From Lolium rigidum (lineage: Eukaryota; Streptophyta; Magnoliopsida; Poales; Poaceae), in NCBI RefSeq assembly GCF_022539505.1, contig NC_061508.1, forward strand, positions 33,660,256 through 33,724,255: a stretch of DNA of 64,000 nt. Direction: 5' to 3'. Under the pieces are notes generated by a model. It was not told the DNA's origin and did not search any database. It saw nothing but the letters and a program-made list of their open reading frames with translations. This document shows, piece by piece, positions 33,003-45,182 of this stretch (position 1 is the first letter of the stretch; each line of letters starts with the position of its first letter). The position numbers and the translations under genes were made by a program.

Positions 33003-33429
33003 AGAGGAATAAGCTCAAATTAGCAAGTTAACGGAATCGGTTCAGACCAGAAGTCATGATGTGAGATTGCCGAGGAGTTCAATCTAATGGTTTGGACGAG
33101 AATTAGGCCTAGTAAGGCCTGTTGGACCGCGCGGTTAGGCAACAACTTGGCCTCAGATCGCAATGCGAGCCGATGTCCTACTATCGGCTCTTTGTACGGC
33201 GGCTCCATTCGACGATCGGCAAAGTCGACAAGGAAGCGAAATTAATTGAGGAATATTTTCTTCATTAATAGAGGGATTTCTTACAAGGAAAGAGCCGATT
33301 GCTCAGGGAAGAAGAGGGCAAAAGCCAACTACTACTACTGATCCCTAATCTAGGGGCCATTGCTGCCCTCGTCGTCGCTGCCTCCGGCGCAGCTGCTGAT
33401 AGGCTCCTCATCGGAGCTTCCGTAGCCTT
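33003..33429 (+). other. Tat spacer without a gene
   Basis: Only more CCGAT words and the serine/aspartate codon repeats at the end of the antisense ORF. No supported sense frame. Confidence 0.5.
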
Positions 33430-33816
33430 CTACGGGAGCTCATCTTCCTCATCATCGTCATCGCTGTCGTCGTCCCACCAGGTGCGGAGGCGCTTTGCTG
33501 GTGGGTAACCTTCAAGGGATTCATCGTCGTCCTCCTCCGCTTCTTCCTCGGAGGAGGTGAAATCGTCCCAGGAGAAGCGGTCGTCCTCGCTCTCCGCCTC
33601 CTCTTCCCCTTCGACGAGGAATTGAAGGTCGCCCTCTCCATCGGTCAGGGATTTGTCATCCTCAGACCAGATGGAGGAATCATGTTCCTCTTTGTCCCAC
33701 GTCGTCGGGTCGAGAATGTCGTGCGCCGCCAACGAGCCCCACTCCGGCGTCGGCTCGCGAGATGAGGAAGAGTCAGAGAAGACCGACGAGGTGGAGGAGG
33801 AAGAAGAGGAAGACAT
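33430..33816 (-). CDS. Antisense acidic serine-rich ORF of the Tat element
   Basis: Minus-strand frame of 128 codons from MSSSSSSSTSSVFSDSS (start chosen at 33816; the frame is open upstream to 33867) to 33430. Composition: serine tract, REPTPEWGSLAAHDIL, SLTDGEGDLQFLVEGEEE, then acidic clusters and a basic patch PPAKRLRTWWDDDSDDDDEE near the end, where PAKRLR could be a nuclear localisation signal. It may be incomplete at the C-terminus, since the acidic tail is short. Antisense ORFs before the 3' LTR have been described in Tat elements such as maize Grande; function unknown. A TATA-like word lies about 80 bp upstream. Confidence 0.6.
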   Translation of the reverse strand: MSSSSSSSTSSVFSDSSSSREPTPEWGSLAAHDILDPTTWDKEEHDSSIWSEDDKSLTDGEGDLQFLVEGEEEAESEDDRFSWDDFTSSEEEAEEDDDESLEGYPPAKRLRTWWDDDSDDDDEEDELP

Positions 33817-33896
33817 GGCTATGGGAGATTGGGGGTTTTTTGGGTGCCGATGGCCAGAACAGAGCAAAGGGATGAAGTGGCAAACTGCTCAGGGCG

Positions 33897-33906
33897 TTTA
33901 AATAAA
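33897..33906 (-). promoter_or_regulatory. TATA-like box for the acidic antisense ORF
   Basis: The minus strand reads TTTATTTAAA about 80 bp before the ATG at 33816. AT-rich in a GC-rich setting. Weaker than the one at 10768. Confidence 0.4.
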
Positions 33907-34105
33907 GGGGCTGTAGTAGAAATACAATGCCACAACAGTTTCCGAGGAGTCGGTGCCCAAAGACAGCGGTCAAATCACGCGGAATAGTTGAGAAGACAGG
34001 GCATCATGATGAGGAACGCTGCGACGGTTCTGCTCTGCCGTGACATGACCCGACGAAGAAAAACAGAGTGATTTTGGAATTATCAATTCCAAAACCAGGG
34101 GGGCA

Positions 34106-35272
34106 TGTGTTATCACCGGAATTTGACCAGGTCAGAGGTGGGCCGCGATCAAGATGGGCTTAAAGATTATATACGGAAGAAATACGTGAATCGGCCTTAT
34201 ATGCAAAGTTGGGCTAAATTGCCCATGTATCTGTATTATAGTAGATCGTATCTTAAATTAGAAGTTAGAGTTTTACCCGTGCACGGTTAGGTGCACACCT
34301 AAATTAGAAAGTCCCCGGGACTATAAATATGTATCTAGGGTTTATGGAATACAACAACCAACGTTCAACACAAACCAATCTCGGCGCATCGCCAACTCCT
34401 TCGTCTCGAGGGTTTCTCCGGTAAGCACCATGCTGCCTAGATCCCATCTTGCGATCTAGGCAGCACAAGCTTATTACGTTGTTCATGCGTTGCTCGTGCT
34501 GAAGCCTTTTTGATGGCGAGCAACGTAGTTATCTTAGATGTGTTAGGGTTAGCATTGTTCTTCGTATCATATGCTCGTCGTAGTGCAACCCTTATGCATC
34601 TAGCCGCCCTTACACCTATCTTAGGTGTAGGGGCGGCACCCGCTTGATCATTGTTTAGTAGATCCGATCCGTTACGGTTGCTCCTTGTTCTTCAAGGATT
34701 AGTTTAATATCCGCAATAGTTAGGCCTTACAAAGGGTTGGAGGATCCAGCGGCGTGTAGGGTGTAGTTTGCTAGCCCTAGACAGGATGTTCCGGGGATCA
34801 ACCTCGTGTTGGTTTTTAGGCCCTGTCTAGGATCGGCTTACGATCACCGTACGCGAGCGCGAGGCCCAATCGTGAGTAGGATGATCCGGTTATGCGGTGA
34901 AAACCCTAAATCGTCGTAGATCGCATTAGCTTTATCTTGATCAAGCAGGACCACCATATATTCGGACACCTTGTACGAATCATGGGTGGATTGGCTCTTC
35001 GAGCCGATTCACGAGATAACCCGAGAGCCGATCGAGGCTCGTATTTAACGTTTACGTGTATGCCATGCAGGAAACTAAGCGAGGCATCATCCAACACCTT
35101 ACCGACCGGGTATAGGTCAGGCGGCACGCCCTTGCGACAGAGCATCGGACGTGTGACCAGAAGGCTTTGCGGGCCGTCGCTCTGAGGGACTGGGGCCAGC
35201 CGCAGCCCTGAGTTGTTCCCGGCTCTACGGTGTTGCCAGTCGCTGCCCGCCGGTGGGTTTCTGACCGCAACA
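34106..35272 (+). repeat. 3' LTR of the Tat element (1167 bp)
   Basis: It starts TGTGTTATCACCGG directly after the polypurine tract accaggggggca and ends GACCGCAACA. A TATA box ctataaatat sits at 34321-34330. After it, caagtaaagtctctaata is the A-like element host sequence, also present intact at 63938. Confidence 0.8.
34321..34330 (+). promoter_or_regulatory. TATA box in Tat LTR
   Basis: gggactataaatatg about 215 bp into the LTR, followed by tctagggttt and a pyrimidine-rich leader. Confidence 0.6.
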
Positions 35273-37913
35273 CAAGTAAAGTCTCTAATATAAAGTTGAT
35301 ACTAGATTTGGATTTCTGCGCAGAAACAGATTTTTAGCTGTCACGAATTTGAGTAGATCTCTCTGTAGGAGACTCTAAAAATTCTGCCAACTTTCATGCG
35401 TGTTCCTCAGATATGTGCGCAACTTTCATTAGTTTTGATTTTTCTGATTTGAGCAACGGAAGTACCTCTAAAAAATTCGTCTTTACTGGCTGTTCTGTTT
35501 TGGCAGATTCTGTCTCTGTTTTTTGCATTGTCTCTTGTGGACTTTAAGTAAGGCTTTCTAGACGTGGAGAGCTGTAGCTAATGTTTTATTGAGTTCTTGC
35601 AATGTGTCACTACAGGACTAAAGTGGATTAAAGTTTTTTGAGTACTAACCCCTCTAATGAAGTTTATGAGAAGTTTGGTGTGGCAGAAGTTTTCAAGGGT
35701 CAAGAGAGAAGGGTGATATAATGTGATCAAGAAGAGTGAAGAGCCTAAGCTTGGGGATGCCCCCGTGGGTCACCCAAGCATATTTCAAGAAGACTCAAGC
35801 ATCTAAGCTTGGGGATGCCCAAGGCATCCCCTTCTTCATCAACAACTTATCAGGTCACCTCTAGTGAAACTATATTTTTATTCCGTCACATCTTATGTGC
35901 TTTACTTGGAGCGTCTGTGTGTTTTTATTTTTGTTTGTGTTTGAATAAATTCGGATCCTAGCAATCCTTGTGTGGGAGAGAGACACGCTCCGCTTTTTCA
36001 TTTGAACACTTGTGTTCTTAATTTACTTTAATATTCATGGCGAAAGCTGAAAGCCGCTTCATTTATTGTTATTTGGTTGGAAACAGAAAATGCTTCATAT
36101 TGTCTTGAATAATTTGATACTTGGCAATTGTTTTGAGCTCTCAAGTAGATCATGTTTAAGCTCTTGCATCATGTAGTTTAAACCTATTAGTGGAGAACTA
36201 CCGTAGAGCTTGTTGAAATTTGGTTTGCATGATTGGTCTCTCTAAGGTCTAGATATTTTCTCGGTAAAAGTGTTTGAGCAACAAGGAAGACAGTGTAGAG
36301 TCTTATAATGCTTGCAATATGTTCTTATGTAAGTTTTGCTTTACCGGTTCATACTTGTGTTTGCTTCAAACAACCTTGCTAGCCAAAGCCTTGTACTGAG
36401 AGGGAATGCTTCTCGTGCATCCAAAACCTTGAGCCAAAACCTATGCCATTTGTGTCCACCATAACTACCTACTATGTGGTACTTTTCTGCCATTCCAAGT
36501 AAATACTTCATGTGCTACCTTTAAACAATTCAAAAGTTATTATCTCTTATTTTTGTCAATGTTTTATAGCTCATGAGGAAGTATGTGGTGTTTTATCTTT
36601 CAATCTTGTTGGGCAGCTTTCACCAATGGACTAGTGGTTCATCCAGTTATCCAATAATTTTTGCAAAAAGAGCTGGCAACGGGGTTCCCAGCCCCAATTA
36701 ATTAACCTTCACTAATAATTCTCTTCACATGTTTTGCCCTGATTCATGAGTAAGCAACTTAATTTTGCAAATAGACACTCCTTCATGGTATGTGAAATGT
36801 TGGAAGGCACCCGAGATTCGGTTAGCCATGGCTTGTGAAAGCAAAAGGTTGGGAGGAGTGTCATCTATAAATAAAACTAAAATACATGTGTAAAAAAAAG
36901 AGAAGAGGGATGATCTACCTTGCTGGTAGAGATAACGTCCTTCGTGGGAGCCGCTCTTTGAAAGTCTGTTTGACAAGGGGGTTAGAGTGCCCACTACCAT
37001 TCGTTGACAACAACAAACACCTCTCAAAACTTTATTTGTATGCTCTCTATATGATTTCAAAACTTAAAAAGCTCTAGCACATGATTTAATCCCTGCTTCT
37101 ATCTGCGAAGGGCCTTTCTTTTACTTTATGTTGAGTCAGTTTACCTACTTCTTTCCATCTTAGAAGCAAACACTTGTGTCAACTGTGCATTGATTCTTAC
37201 ATGCTTGCTTATTGCACTTATTGTATTACTTTGTGTTGACAATTATCCATGAGATATGCATGTTGAAAGTTGAAAGCAATTGCTGAAACTTAAATCTTCC
37301 TTTGTGTTGCTTCAAAACCTCTTATTAAGAATTTATTGCTTTATGAGTTAACTCTTATGCAAGACTTTTTGATGCTTGTCTTGAAAGTACTATTCATGAT
37401 TTTTTTTGCTATATGTTATCTATTTGTTAGCAAACTATAGATCATTGCCTTGAGTCACTTCATTTCATCTCATATGATTTACAATAGTAGGATCAAGATT
37501 ATGTTAGTAGCATGTCACTTCAGGAATTATTCTTTTTATCGTTTACCTACTCGAGGGCGAGTAGGAACTAAGCTTGGGGATGCTTGATACGTCTCCAACG
37601 TATCTATAATTTCTGATGTTCCATGCTAGTTTTATGATAATACCTACATGTTTTGCTCACACTTTATAATGATTTTATGCATTTTCCGGCACTAACCTAT
37701 TAACGAGATGCCAAGGTGCCAGTTCCTGTTTTCTGCTGTTTTTGGTTCCAGAAAAGCTGTTCGGGCAATATTCTTGGAATTCGACGAAACAAAAGCCAAA
37801 CCTCCTATTTCACCGAGATAGACCCAGAACACCGAAGGAGAGACGGAGAAGGGCCAGGGGGCCCCACACCACCTGGCGGCGCGGCCAAGGAGGGGGGCGC
37901 GCCTGTTGGGATT
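35273..37913 (+). mobile_element. Element F1: 3' half of an A-like element with partial LTR
   Basis: Noncoding half 35273-37569, polypurine tract 37570-37584 (AAGCTTGGGGATGCT), LTR start TGATACGTCTCCAACG at 37585, cut at 37913 by a Copia LTR. The PPT word is repeated at 35747-35760 and 35805-35818 with a perfect hairpin at 35811-35831. The 5' part was separated by the Tat insertion and is lost beyond the gap. Confidence 0.75.
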
Positions 37914-39671
37914 CGTAGCATAGAAAACAAAAAATTTCCTACCGCGAGAACGCAATCCAAGCCAAGATGCAATCTAGAAGACGGTAGCAACGAGGGGATG
38001 AACGAGACTAACCCTTGAAGATTTCCAAAGCCTACAAGAGGAGGCTCTCGTTGCTGCGGTAGACGATCACTTGCCGCTTTCAAAAGCGCGTAGAAGATCT
38101 TGACGGTGCCACAATCGGGCAGCACCTCCGTACTCGGTCACACGTTCGGTGTTGATGCCTTCTCCCCGTTCCAGCGGGGAGCGGAAGTAGTAGATCCTCC
38201 TCGGAATCCCGGCAGCACGACGGCGTGGTGGCGGTGGTGGTGGAGAACTCCGGCAGGGCTTCGCCTATGCGCTGCGGGAGTATTATCTGGAGGAGGAGAG
38301 GCTAGGGTTTGGGGAGAGGGGGTGGCTAGGGCGCCGGCCATGGGCAGCCCTAGGTGGTGTGGCCAAGAGTGGCTGCCCCCTCCCTCTCCTCCTCATTATA
38401 TAGGTGGAAATCCCCAAGAGTTGTAGTCCAAGTCTTCGAATAAGACCCCAACAACAAAACCTCCCAAAAGTGGGAAACCTACTCAAGGAGGGAGTCCTAC
38501 CCAAGGTGGGACTCCCACCTTTCCTTTAGGTGGGGTGGCCGGCCACCTATGGTGGAGTCCACCTGGGACTCCACCCCCTTAGGGCTGGCCGGCCATGCAA
38601 GGTGGAGTCCCTCCGGGACTCCACCTTCCATAGTGATTTCTTCCGGACTTTTCTAGAACCTGCCATAAATGCACCGGATCATTTCCAAACTTGGAATATG
38701 GCTTCCTATATATGAATCTTATTCTCCGGACCATTCCGGACCTCCTCGTGATGTCCTGGATCCTACCCGAGACTCCGAACAAAACTTCGAACTCCATTCC
38801 AGATTCCATATCTACTCAAACGACATCAAACCTTAAGTGTGTCACCCTACGGTTCGCGAACTATGCAGATATGGTTGAGACTTCTCTCCGACCAATAACC
38901 AATAGCGGGATCTGGAGATCCATAATGGCTCCCACATATTCAACGATGACTTTAGTGATCGATTGAACCATTTACATACGATACCGATTCCCTTTGTCAC
39001 GCGATATTTTACTTGTCCGAGGTTTGATCATCGGTATCTCTATACCTTGTTCAACCTCGTCTCCTGACAAGTACTCTTTACTCGTACCTTGGTATGTAGT
39101 CTCTTATGAACCATTCATATGCTTTCAAGCTAATTAGACGACATTCCACCGAGAGGGCCCAGAGTATATCTATCCGTCATCGGGATGGACAAATCCCACT
39201 GTTGATCCATATGCCTCAACTCATACTTTCCAGATACTTAATCCCACCTTTATAACCACCCATTTACACAGTGGCGTTTGATGCAATCAAAGTACCCTTC
39301 CGGTGTAAGTGATTTACATGATCTCATGGTCGAAAGGACTAGGTAACTATGTATCGAAAGCTTATAGCAAATAACTTAATGACGTGATCTTATGCTACGC
39401 TTAATTGGGTGTGTCCATTACATCATTCACATAATGATATAACCTTGTTATTAATAACATCCGATGTTCATGATCATGAAACTATGATCATCTATTAATC
39501 AACAAGCTAGTTATACAAGAGGCTTACTAGGGACTCCTTGTTGTTTACATAACACACATGTATCAATGTTTCGGTTAATACAATTATAGCATGGTATGCA
39601 AACATTATCATAAACACAAAGATATATAATAATAACCATTTTATTATTGCCTCTTGGGCATATCTCCAACA
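37914..39671 (-). repeat. Copia 3' LTR, BARE/Angela type (1758 bp)
   Basis: The minus strand starts TGTTGGAGATATGCCCAAGA, nearly the known Angela/BARE start, and ends ATCCCAACA. The size fits the family. On its right lies the polypurine tract gcaagtgggagac (minus). TATA-like CCTATATAATG on the minus strand at 38394-38404. Confidence 0.85.
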
Positions 39672-42260
39672 GTCTCCCACTTGCAGTAGAGTCAATAATC
39701 TAGTTTTCATATGTAAAGATATAACACCTTGGCCTTACTGTGCTTTATCATGTTTTACTCACGGGAGAAGTTTTAGTCAATGGATCTGACATGCTCAGAA
39801 ACGTATGTATTTTGCAATTCATTTGCGTCTTAACGCATCACTCATTTTCCAAATGAGTCGGCATTAAATATGTTTGGTCTTCTGGTGGAACCTTAATTCC
39901 GCGGTCTGAAATAAGTCACTAATATTGTCATACACAATATAGCTTCAAAGTTCTGACACTATCGGAACTACACCAAGTTCTCAAAGAACTCTTCGACTTA
40001 AACATCCTCAGTCATTGTCAAAACAATGACATACTATGCCTTCGTTTGTAGAATCCGTCACAATATTTAGAACTCTTCTAAATCTAGTATTGTGCTACCT
40101 TTTAAACAACACTTAGCCTAATTGAGATTTGAATTTCATTTTTATATGTGACCAAACAAATATCGGTGCAACACCTTACAGCGATTTGTTTGTCATTACC
40201 CCATATAAAACTATATATGAATCCTTGGTTCTTCTAAAGCACACAGGGATATTCTTACTGTTTGTCCAATGATCATCACATGAATCATTCTGGTATATGC
40301 TCCTAACTTTTTAGAGCATAGGACATCTGATTTTGTACATATTATTTGTGATCTATAATCACTCATGTGTTTTTACTCATTGAGTGTCAGATACACTCAA
40401 GTCTTGTTAAAACTTTCACATGACAAGAACATTTTCTTAATATTTCTATATTGAATTACTTCAATATCCATTCTATGTACTTTGACTTAAACTTATTATG
40501 CGTTTCAATCTATCTTCATAGATCTTGACACTAAATTTGTTTCAGTCCATATCCTTTCATTGAAGTTAATTTCCCAATGAAACCTTTTTAATCAATTATA
40601 TAATTACATTATTTATAATCAACGATATGTCATCTACATAAAGTATTACAAATATGTCTCAGCGCTCCCACTTAATTTCTTGCAAATGCAAGCCTCTTCA
40701 TCGTCTCTGATGAAATCATAATTCTTTGATCATTTCATCCGGTGAAGATTCCAACTCCGCGATACTTACTTCATCCAATTGAAGTTCGTATACCTATCTA
40801 GTATTCCACGGACTAGCAAAACTCTTGGTTGTATCTTGTATACACATTTAATGCACACTTCTGTTAAGTAATGTATTTTGCCATCCTACTATCATATCTC
40901 ATAAAAGAAATATGTAGCGATTACTAGAATAATCCACATAGACTATAAGCATTGCTACGGAAGATCTAATCTTATCGTAGTCAATTCTTTGAACTTTGTC
41001 GTAAACTACTTTTCGACAAGTCGAGCTTCTTCAAGGATATTCCATCCAAGTCCATCAATTTTATAGATCCATTTACTTTCAAAAAGTATTCATCTATCAT
41101 GGATTTCATGGCGCATGGCCATTTTAACGGAGTCAGGGCCCATCATAACTTCTTTGTTTGTAGTTGGTTTATCATTGTTCAAAATCAATCCTTTGTTCAC
41201 AAATCATTTATTTGATCACAAAGTAAACCATACCTACAAGGTTCAATATGTACTTCGATCTCCATGGCTAAAACACTTTGTAGTCATGGGAGCCATGATC
41301 GTTGTGGCCGCTTCCGGAACCAACTTCCGATGTTGCGCTACTCTGATCATTATGCTCAGGTTCATAAACCTTATCAAGTTCTATTGTCCTCCCACTCAAA
41401 TACTTCGCTAGAAAACAATTTCTTGGAAATAAGCAAGTAACATTAACAAACACTTTTGTCTTTTACTTCATAGTGGGAAGAATTCCCAATTCTGGGATAA
41501 CAACAAAGACATTCATCCGATTTTGGTTGTAAACTTATTTACATATGTTATGCATATCAAAAATTTAAGAAATGACTATTAGGGTTCATACCCATGCCAT
41601 AGCTCGTATGGTGTCATTTCAACGGATCATGATGATGCTCTATTCAGTGTAAAAGCGGTAGTCACTAAAGCATAATCCACAAAAATATAATGGCATCAAT
41701 ATTTTATCTCATCATTGACCCAACAAGGTTTGGATATGTCTCTTCGATACTTCATCATCACTATGATACTCCAAGAAACGTGAGTTGTAGAACAATTTCA
41801 TAACTCTCTTAGATGTTCGCTAAAACTCGTAATTCAAATATTTCCACCATGATCCAATCATAGATATTTGACTTTTCTATTACGATGATTTCCACTTCAT
41901 GCTGAAATTTATTTGAATCCATTCAAATGTTTCAAACTTCTTCCTTATCGAATATATCCACATATATATACTCAATTCATTGTTGGAAGTTTTCATGAAG
42001 TAGAAGAATCTCCCGCACATAACTATGCCCAGTGAACCACATACATCATCATGTATGTTTCCACTAAGTTAGTTGCCCGTTCAACTCTTGGCCTATGAAC
42101 GGTATTTTAGTCATTCTATTTTAGAAAAGATTTGCAAGCGCCAAACGATTCAAAAATCAAATGACTCCAAAAATCCATTTGCATGGAGTTCCTTCATGCG
42201 TTCTTCTCTAAAATGACCTAAATGGCGGTTCCACAAATAAGTGGAATTCAAATCATTTGC
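39672..42260 (-). pseudogene. Decayed Copia pol (integrase to reverse transcriptase)
   Basis: No long frame survives, but islands in Copia order are visible on the minus strand: LNSTYLWNRHLGH (GAG pre-integrase, near 42235), MTPYELWHG (integrase end, about 41592-41627) and the catalytic LYVDDI with YVDD at 40629-40640. PBS-distal order integrase then reverse transcriptase is diagnostic of Copia. Interrupted by the Tekay element after 42260; upstream pol/gag continues at 53149. Confidence 0.75.
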
Positions 42261-45144
42261 TGTGGCACCCCCGGGATCAGGGTTAGACAAGTAGCAGATC
42301 TTCGTCTGACATAAGCCTAACCTCGAGCTTGGAAGACTACAGTGAGAGAATCGGTAACACAACAGTGACTCTACGACTCAAAAGAATATATTACAACTCT
42401 TAACAGAGTAAGATCCAAATTATTACACGTAGAGGTCACTGACCCAACATTCAACAAGCAACGGAAGCAAATTATGTTATTCTAAATAACAAGATAGCCA
42501 AGGGCTTAAGAAGCCATAACATAAAGCGACGTCCCAGCCCATAAGTCGCAGGCTGCCGCTCGGGAACTCCAAACTAACCATCGATGTTAACGTAGAAACC
42601 ACCTTCGGCTGTAGCGACTTCATCTGAAACAAAAGCATGCAAAGCTGAGTACAGGGACTCAGCAAGACTTAGTACAACCTTTTAGCAAAGCGGGTATGCG
42701 GGCTTTCTGTAGATCTTCTTTTGCGTAAAACCAGTTTTCCTTTGTAAGATGAGAGAGAAGAGAAGTTCGACTACTCAGAACCTTTGAAAGGGGATAAGAG
42801 AGCGACATCTCTATCTCTAATGCTCATCATATTGTAACCACCAATCTTCATCATCTCGAACCACTATCCTCGGATCACCCCCTCAACACCCGGAGAAGGT
42901 GTCCGTAAACACACATTGGTTGCCAAGTTTTACGATTAGGTTCATGTTCTCTATGATCTCCATGTCCGTTACAAGTCGTCTGTAACCGTGGACACGGCTT
43001 TTCGAAAAGATTCATAACCCTGCAGGGGTGCACAACTTTACCCACACGCGCCAACCGACTCTTAATGCCAATATATATTAGCTCTCTTCCTTGGAGAGCC
43101 GGCAGAGTGTGGTCGACCACGACCTTTACCTTGCTGTCGCCGAGACCATGAGTCACGCGCTAAGGATTGTTCCGCCGTAACGGGTCAAGTCCTGAAGTCG
43201 GTCCTTAACGATGTGTACCGAGGTGGGTTTCCCCAGAGGCCGCAACCCCCAGCCACCACGACCACGCTTACCCGCTCGTTATGTACCTTTAACCCCCAAG
43301 CAAAATGCAATGCATATGACCAGGTAACGCGCAAACTATGTGACTCATGGAATCTACTAGGCAAGTTAGTGAGTCAAGAGGGTACCATAAGAGGGCCTCG
43401 TGTGGTTGTACGCTCGATCTTGGTTCAAGAGGCGAGAACTCGGTTCCTAGGGTCGGCAGAAACGAAACAACCAATCACATCCCAATGTGGCCTCTCGTCT
43501 GAGCCTTTAATCATGTTTATTATCATCTCTACACTTACCACGTCAACCTGTCATGCTAGATTCATTTCATTGTAAGGCTCCAGTCCGAAGACCGGAGTGG
43601 TAGCGTAACAAACTAAGCATGGCTAAGCATAAAGAGATAAAGGCTCTCGCGACACACACATGCCAAACCTAGTTATGCTAGGAGCGATGGATCGGGGTAT
43701 CGAGGCTACAAAGGTCGGACATGCAACAGATAGGGTAACTCTATCTATCGATAAAAGACAGTTGAATCGTATGCGATATGTAGGAACCACAGATAAAAGC
43801 ATTTCGAAATCATAGATGAACTAGGTTAGGGCTTGCCTTGTCCCTCAGCAGATGGGTACTGTTCTTCGGTGGCGTTGATGTCGGACTCCGGCTCAGATCC
43901 TAGCGCGAAGAACCAAACACCGGAAAGAGTAACATACAATCACGACATGGCATAATGCAATGCGCATACAATATGAATGATATGTCATGTTAAAGCGATT
44001 CGGAAAACCCTAATTGCATCGTCAGATTAAAGGAGTTCCGGCACCGGATACCGCCATATGAGAGGGGTGTATTAGGGTTTTCTACTAAGCTCCACATTTA
44101 ATGGTTCAATCATGTATGAAACATGTATAGGTAAATAGGAAATGTTTTTCTGATCGAATTGATATATAATTTTGCATTTTTCTGAATTAATATGAATTAT
44201 TTAACAATTACTGAAAAATAGACAGAAAATAAAAAGGGAAATATGATGTCACGCTGACGTCAGCATGACGTCAGCGCGGCCATGAGCACACTAGGAGCTC
44301 GGGCGGAGCTGCAATCGGCCGAATTGGCCCGCGATTGAGGGCACGCGAGGGGGGAAAAGGTGCGGGGCGACGCGGGCGACCAATGGTCGCCGGAGCGACC
44401 ACGACGGCGATGGCCGGCGGCCGAGCTTGCAGGTCCTCGGGCGAGGAGGGGCGCGTTGGAAGCAGCAGCTCACCGTGAGCGTCGTGGAAGGGTCAGCGGG
44501 GCCGAGGGAGACCGGAAACGGCGAGAACGACGACGACCGACGGCGGACAGGGAGGCGTCGATTGGCGCGATTCGGGGCTTCCCTGCTTGCGCCGATCAGT
44601 GGAGGAGGACGACGGCGTCGGGGCGGACCTCCTGGCGGTGGTGGCTGGGATCGGGGGAGCTCGGAACGGCGGCGAGGTGCGTCGGCCGGCCCTAGGGTTT
44701 GGTCGGGCGCTCACAGAAAGAGGGAAAGGAGAGCGCGCGAGGGTGGGGAGAGGATGAGGATGAGAGGGAGAGAGGGAGAGGAGCGAGGGCGCAGGACATC
44801 TCCTGGCCAGGGGCGGCGACGAGCAGGAGGTGGCGTCGGCGAGCACACAGGTGCTGCCACGCACCTCTTGAGGTAGAAGACAAGGGCGGATTTGCCCATA
44901 ACCCCCTAGGGTTTGACGAATTTTCTGAAAATTAAAAACAGGGCAGGATTTGGGGATTATTTGGGGTATTTTGACCAAAATTTCAAGGGGGTTTTGGCAC
45001 AAAATTTTGTTAGAGCAAAACTACAACATTGGCAACAATGTTGCAAACCTTTTTAGTGCAAAATTTCTCAGATAAGTGCAGATGCATGCATGCTTATGAA
45101 CAAACCAGCAACATTTATTTAACTAACAAGTTGGTCGCATTACA
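42261..45144 (-). repeat. 3' LTR of the Tekay element (2884 bp)
   Basis: Edges TGTGGCACCCCC...GCATTACA (minus TGTAATGC...GTGCCACA). Compared with the 5' LTR it lacks 23 bp near 44381 and about 30 bp near 44440, and has an extra gagagg-type stretch near 44765. Substitutions are mostly C/T or G/A. Confidence 0.9.
44255..44273. promoter_or_regulatory. Paired TGACGTCA palindromes in Tekay LTR
   Basis: TGACGTCA at 44255-44262 and 44266-44273, 11 bp apart, within a longer GCTGACGTCAGC palindrome. Kept in the 5' LTR at 52210-52228. TGACG pairs are binding sites of TGA-type bZIP factors (as-1-like, where spacing is 12). Confidence 0.45.
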
Positions 45145-45158
45145 ACTCTACCCCCCTT
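45145..45158 (-). other. Polypurine tract of the Tekay element
   Basis: Minus-strand AAGGGGGGTAGAGT directly before the LTR start TGTAATGC. Confidence 0.8.
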
Positions 45159-45182
45159 ACAAGAATCTCGTCCCCGAGATTC

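Larger units (their letters stand above)
29280..35272 (+). mobile_element. Tat-type Gypsy retrotransposon, 5'-truncated by the gap
   Basis: Order: end of gag, reverse transcriptase, RNase H, a second RNase H, integrase, spacer with short repeats, antisense acidic ORF, polypurine tract (34092-34105) and 3' LTR (34106-35272). Two RNase H regions and an antisense ORF before the 3' LTR are known marks of the Tat lineage (Retand/Grande/Ogre relatives). It sits in an A-like element, which resumes at 35273. Confidence 0.8.

Noticed and set aside
33299..33508. Plus-strand Ser-rich frame opposite the acidic ORF
   Set aside because: Complement of the Asp/Glu codon repeats of the antisense ORF.
44360..45002. 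GC-rich frames in both Tekay LTRs (also 52290-53002)
   Set aside because: LTR promoter/leader region, inconsistent between the two LTR copies because of indels.
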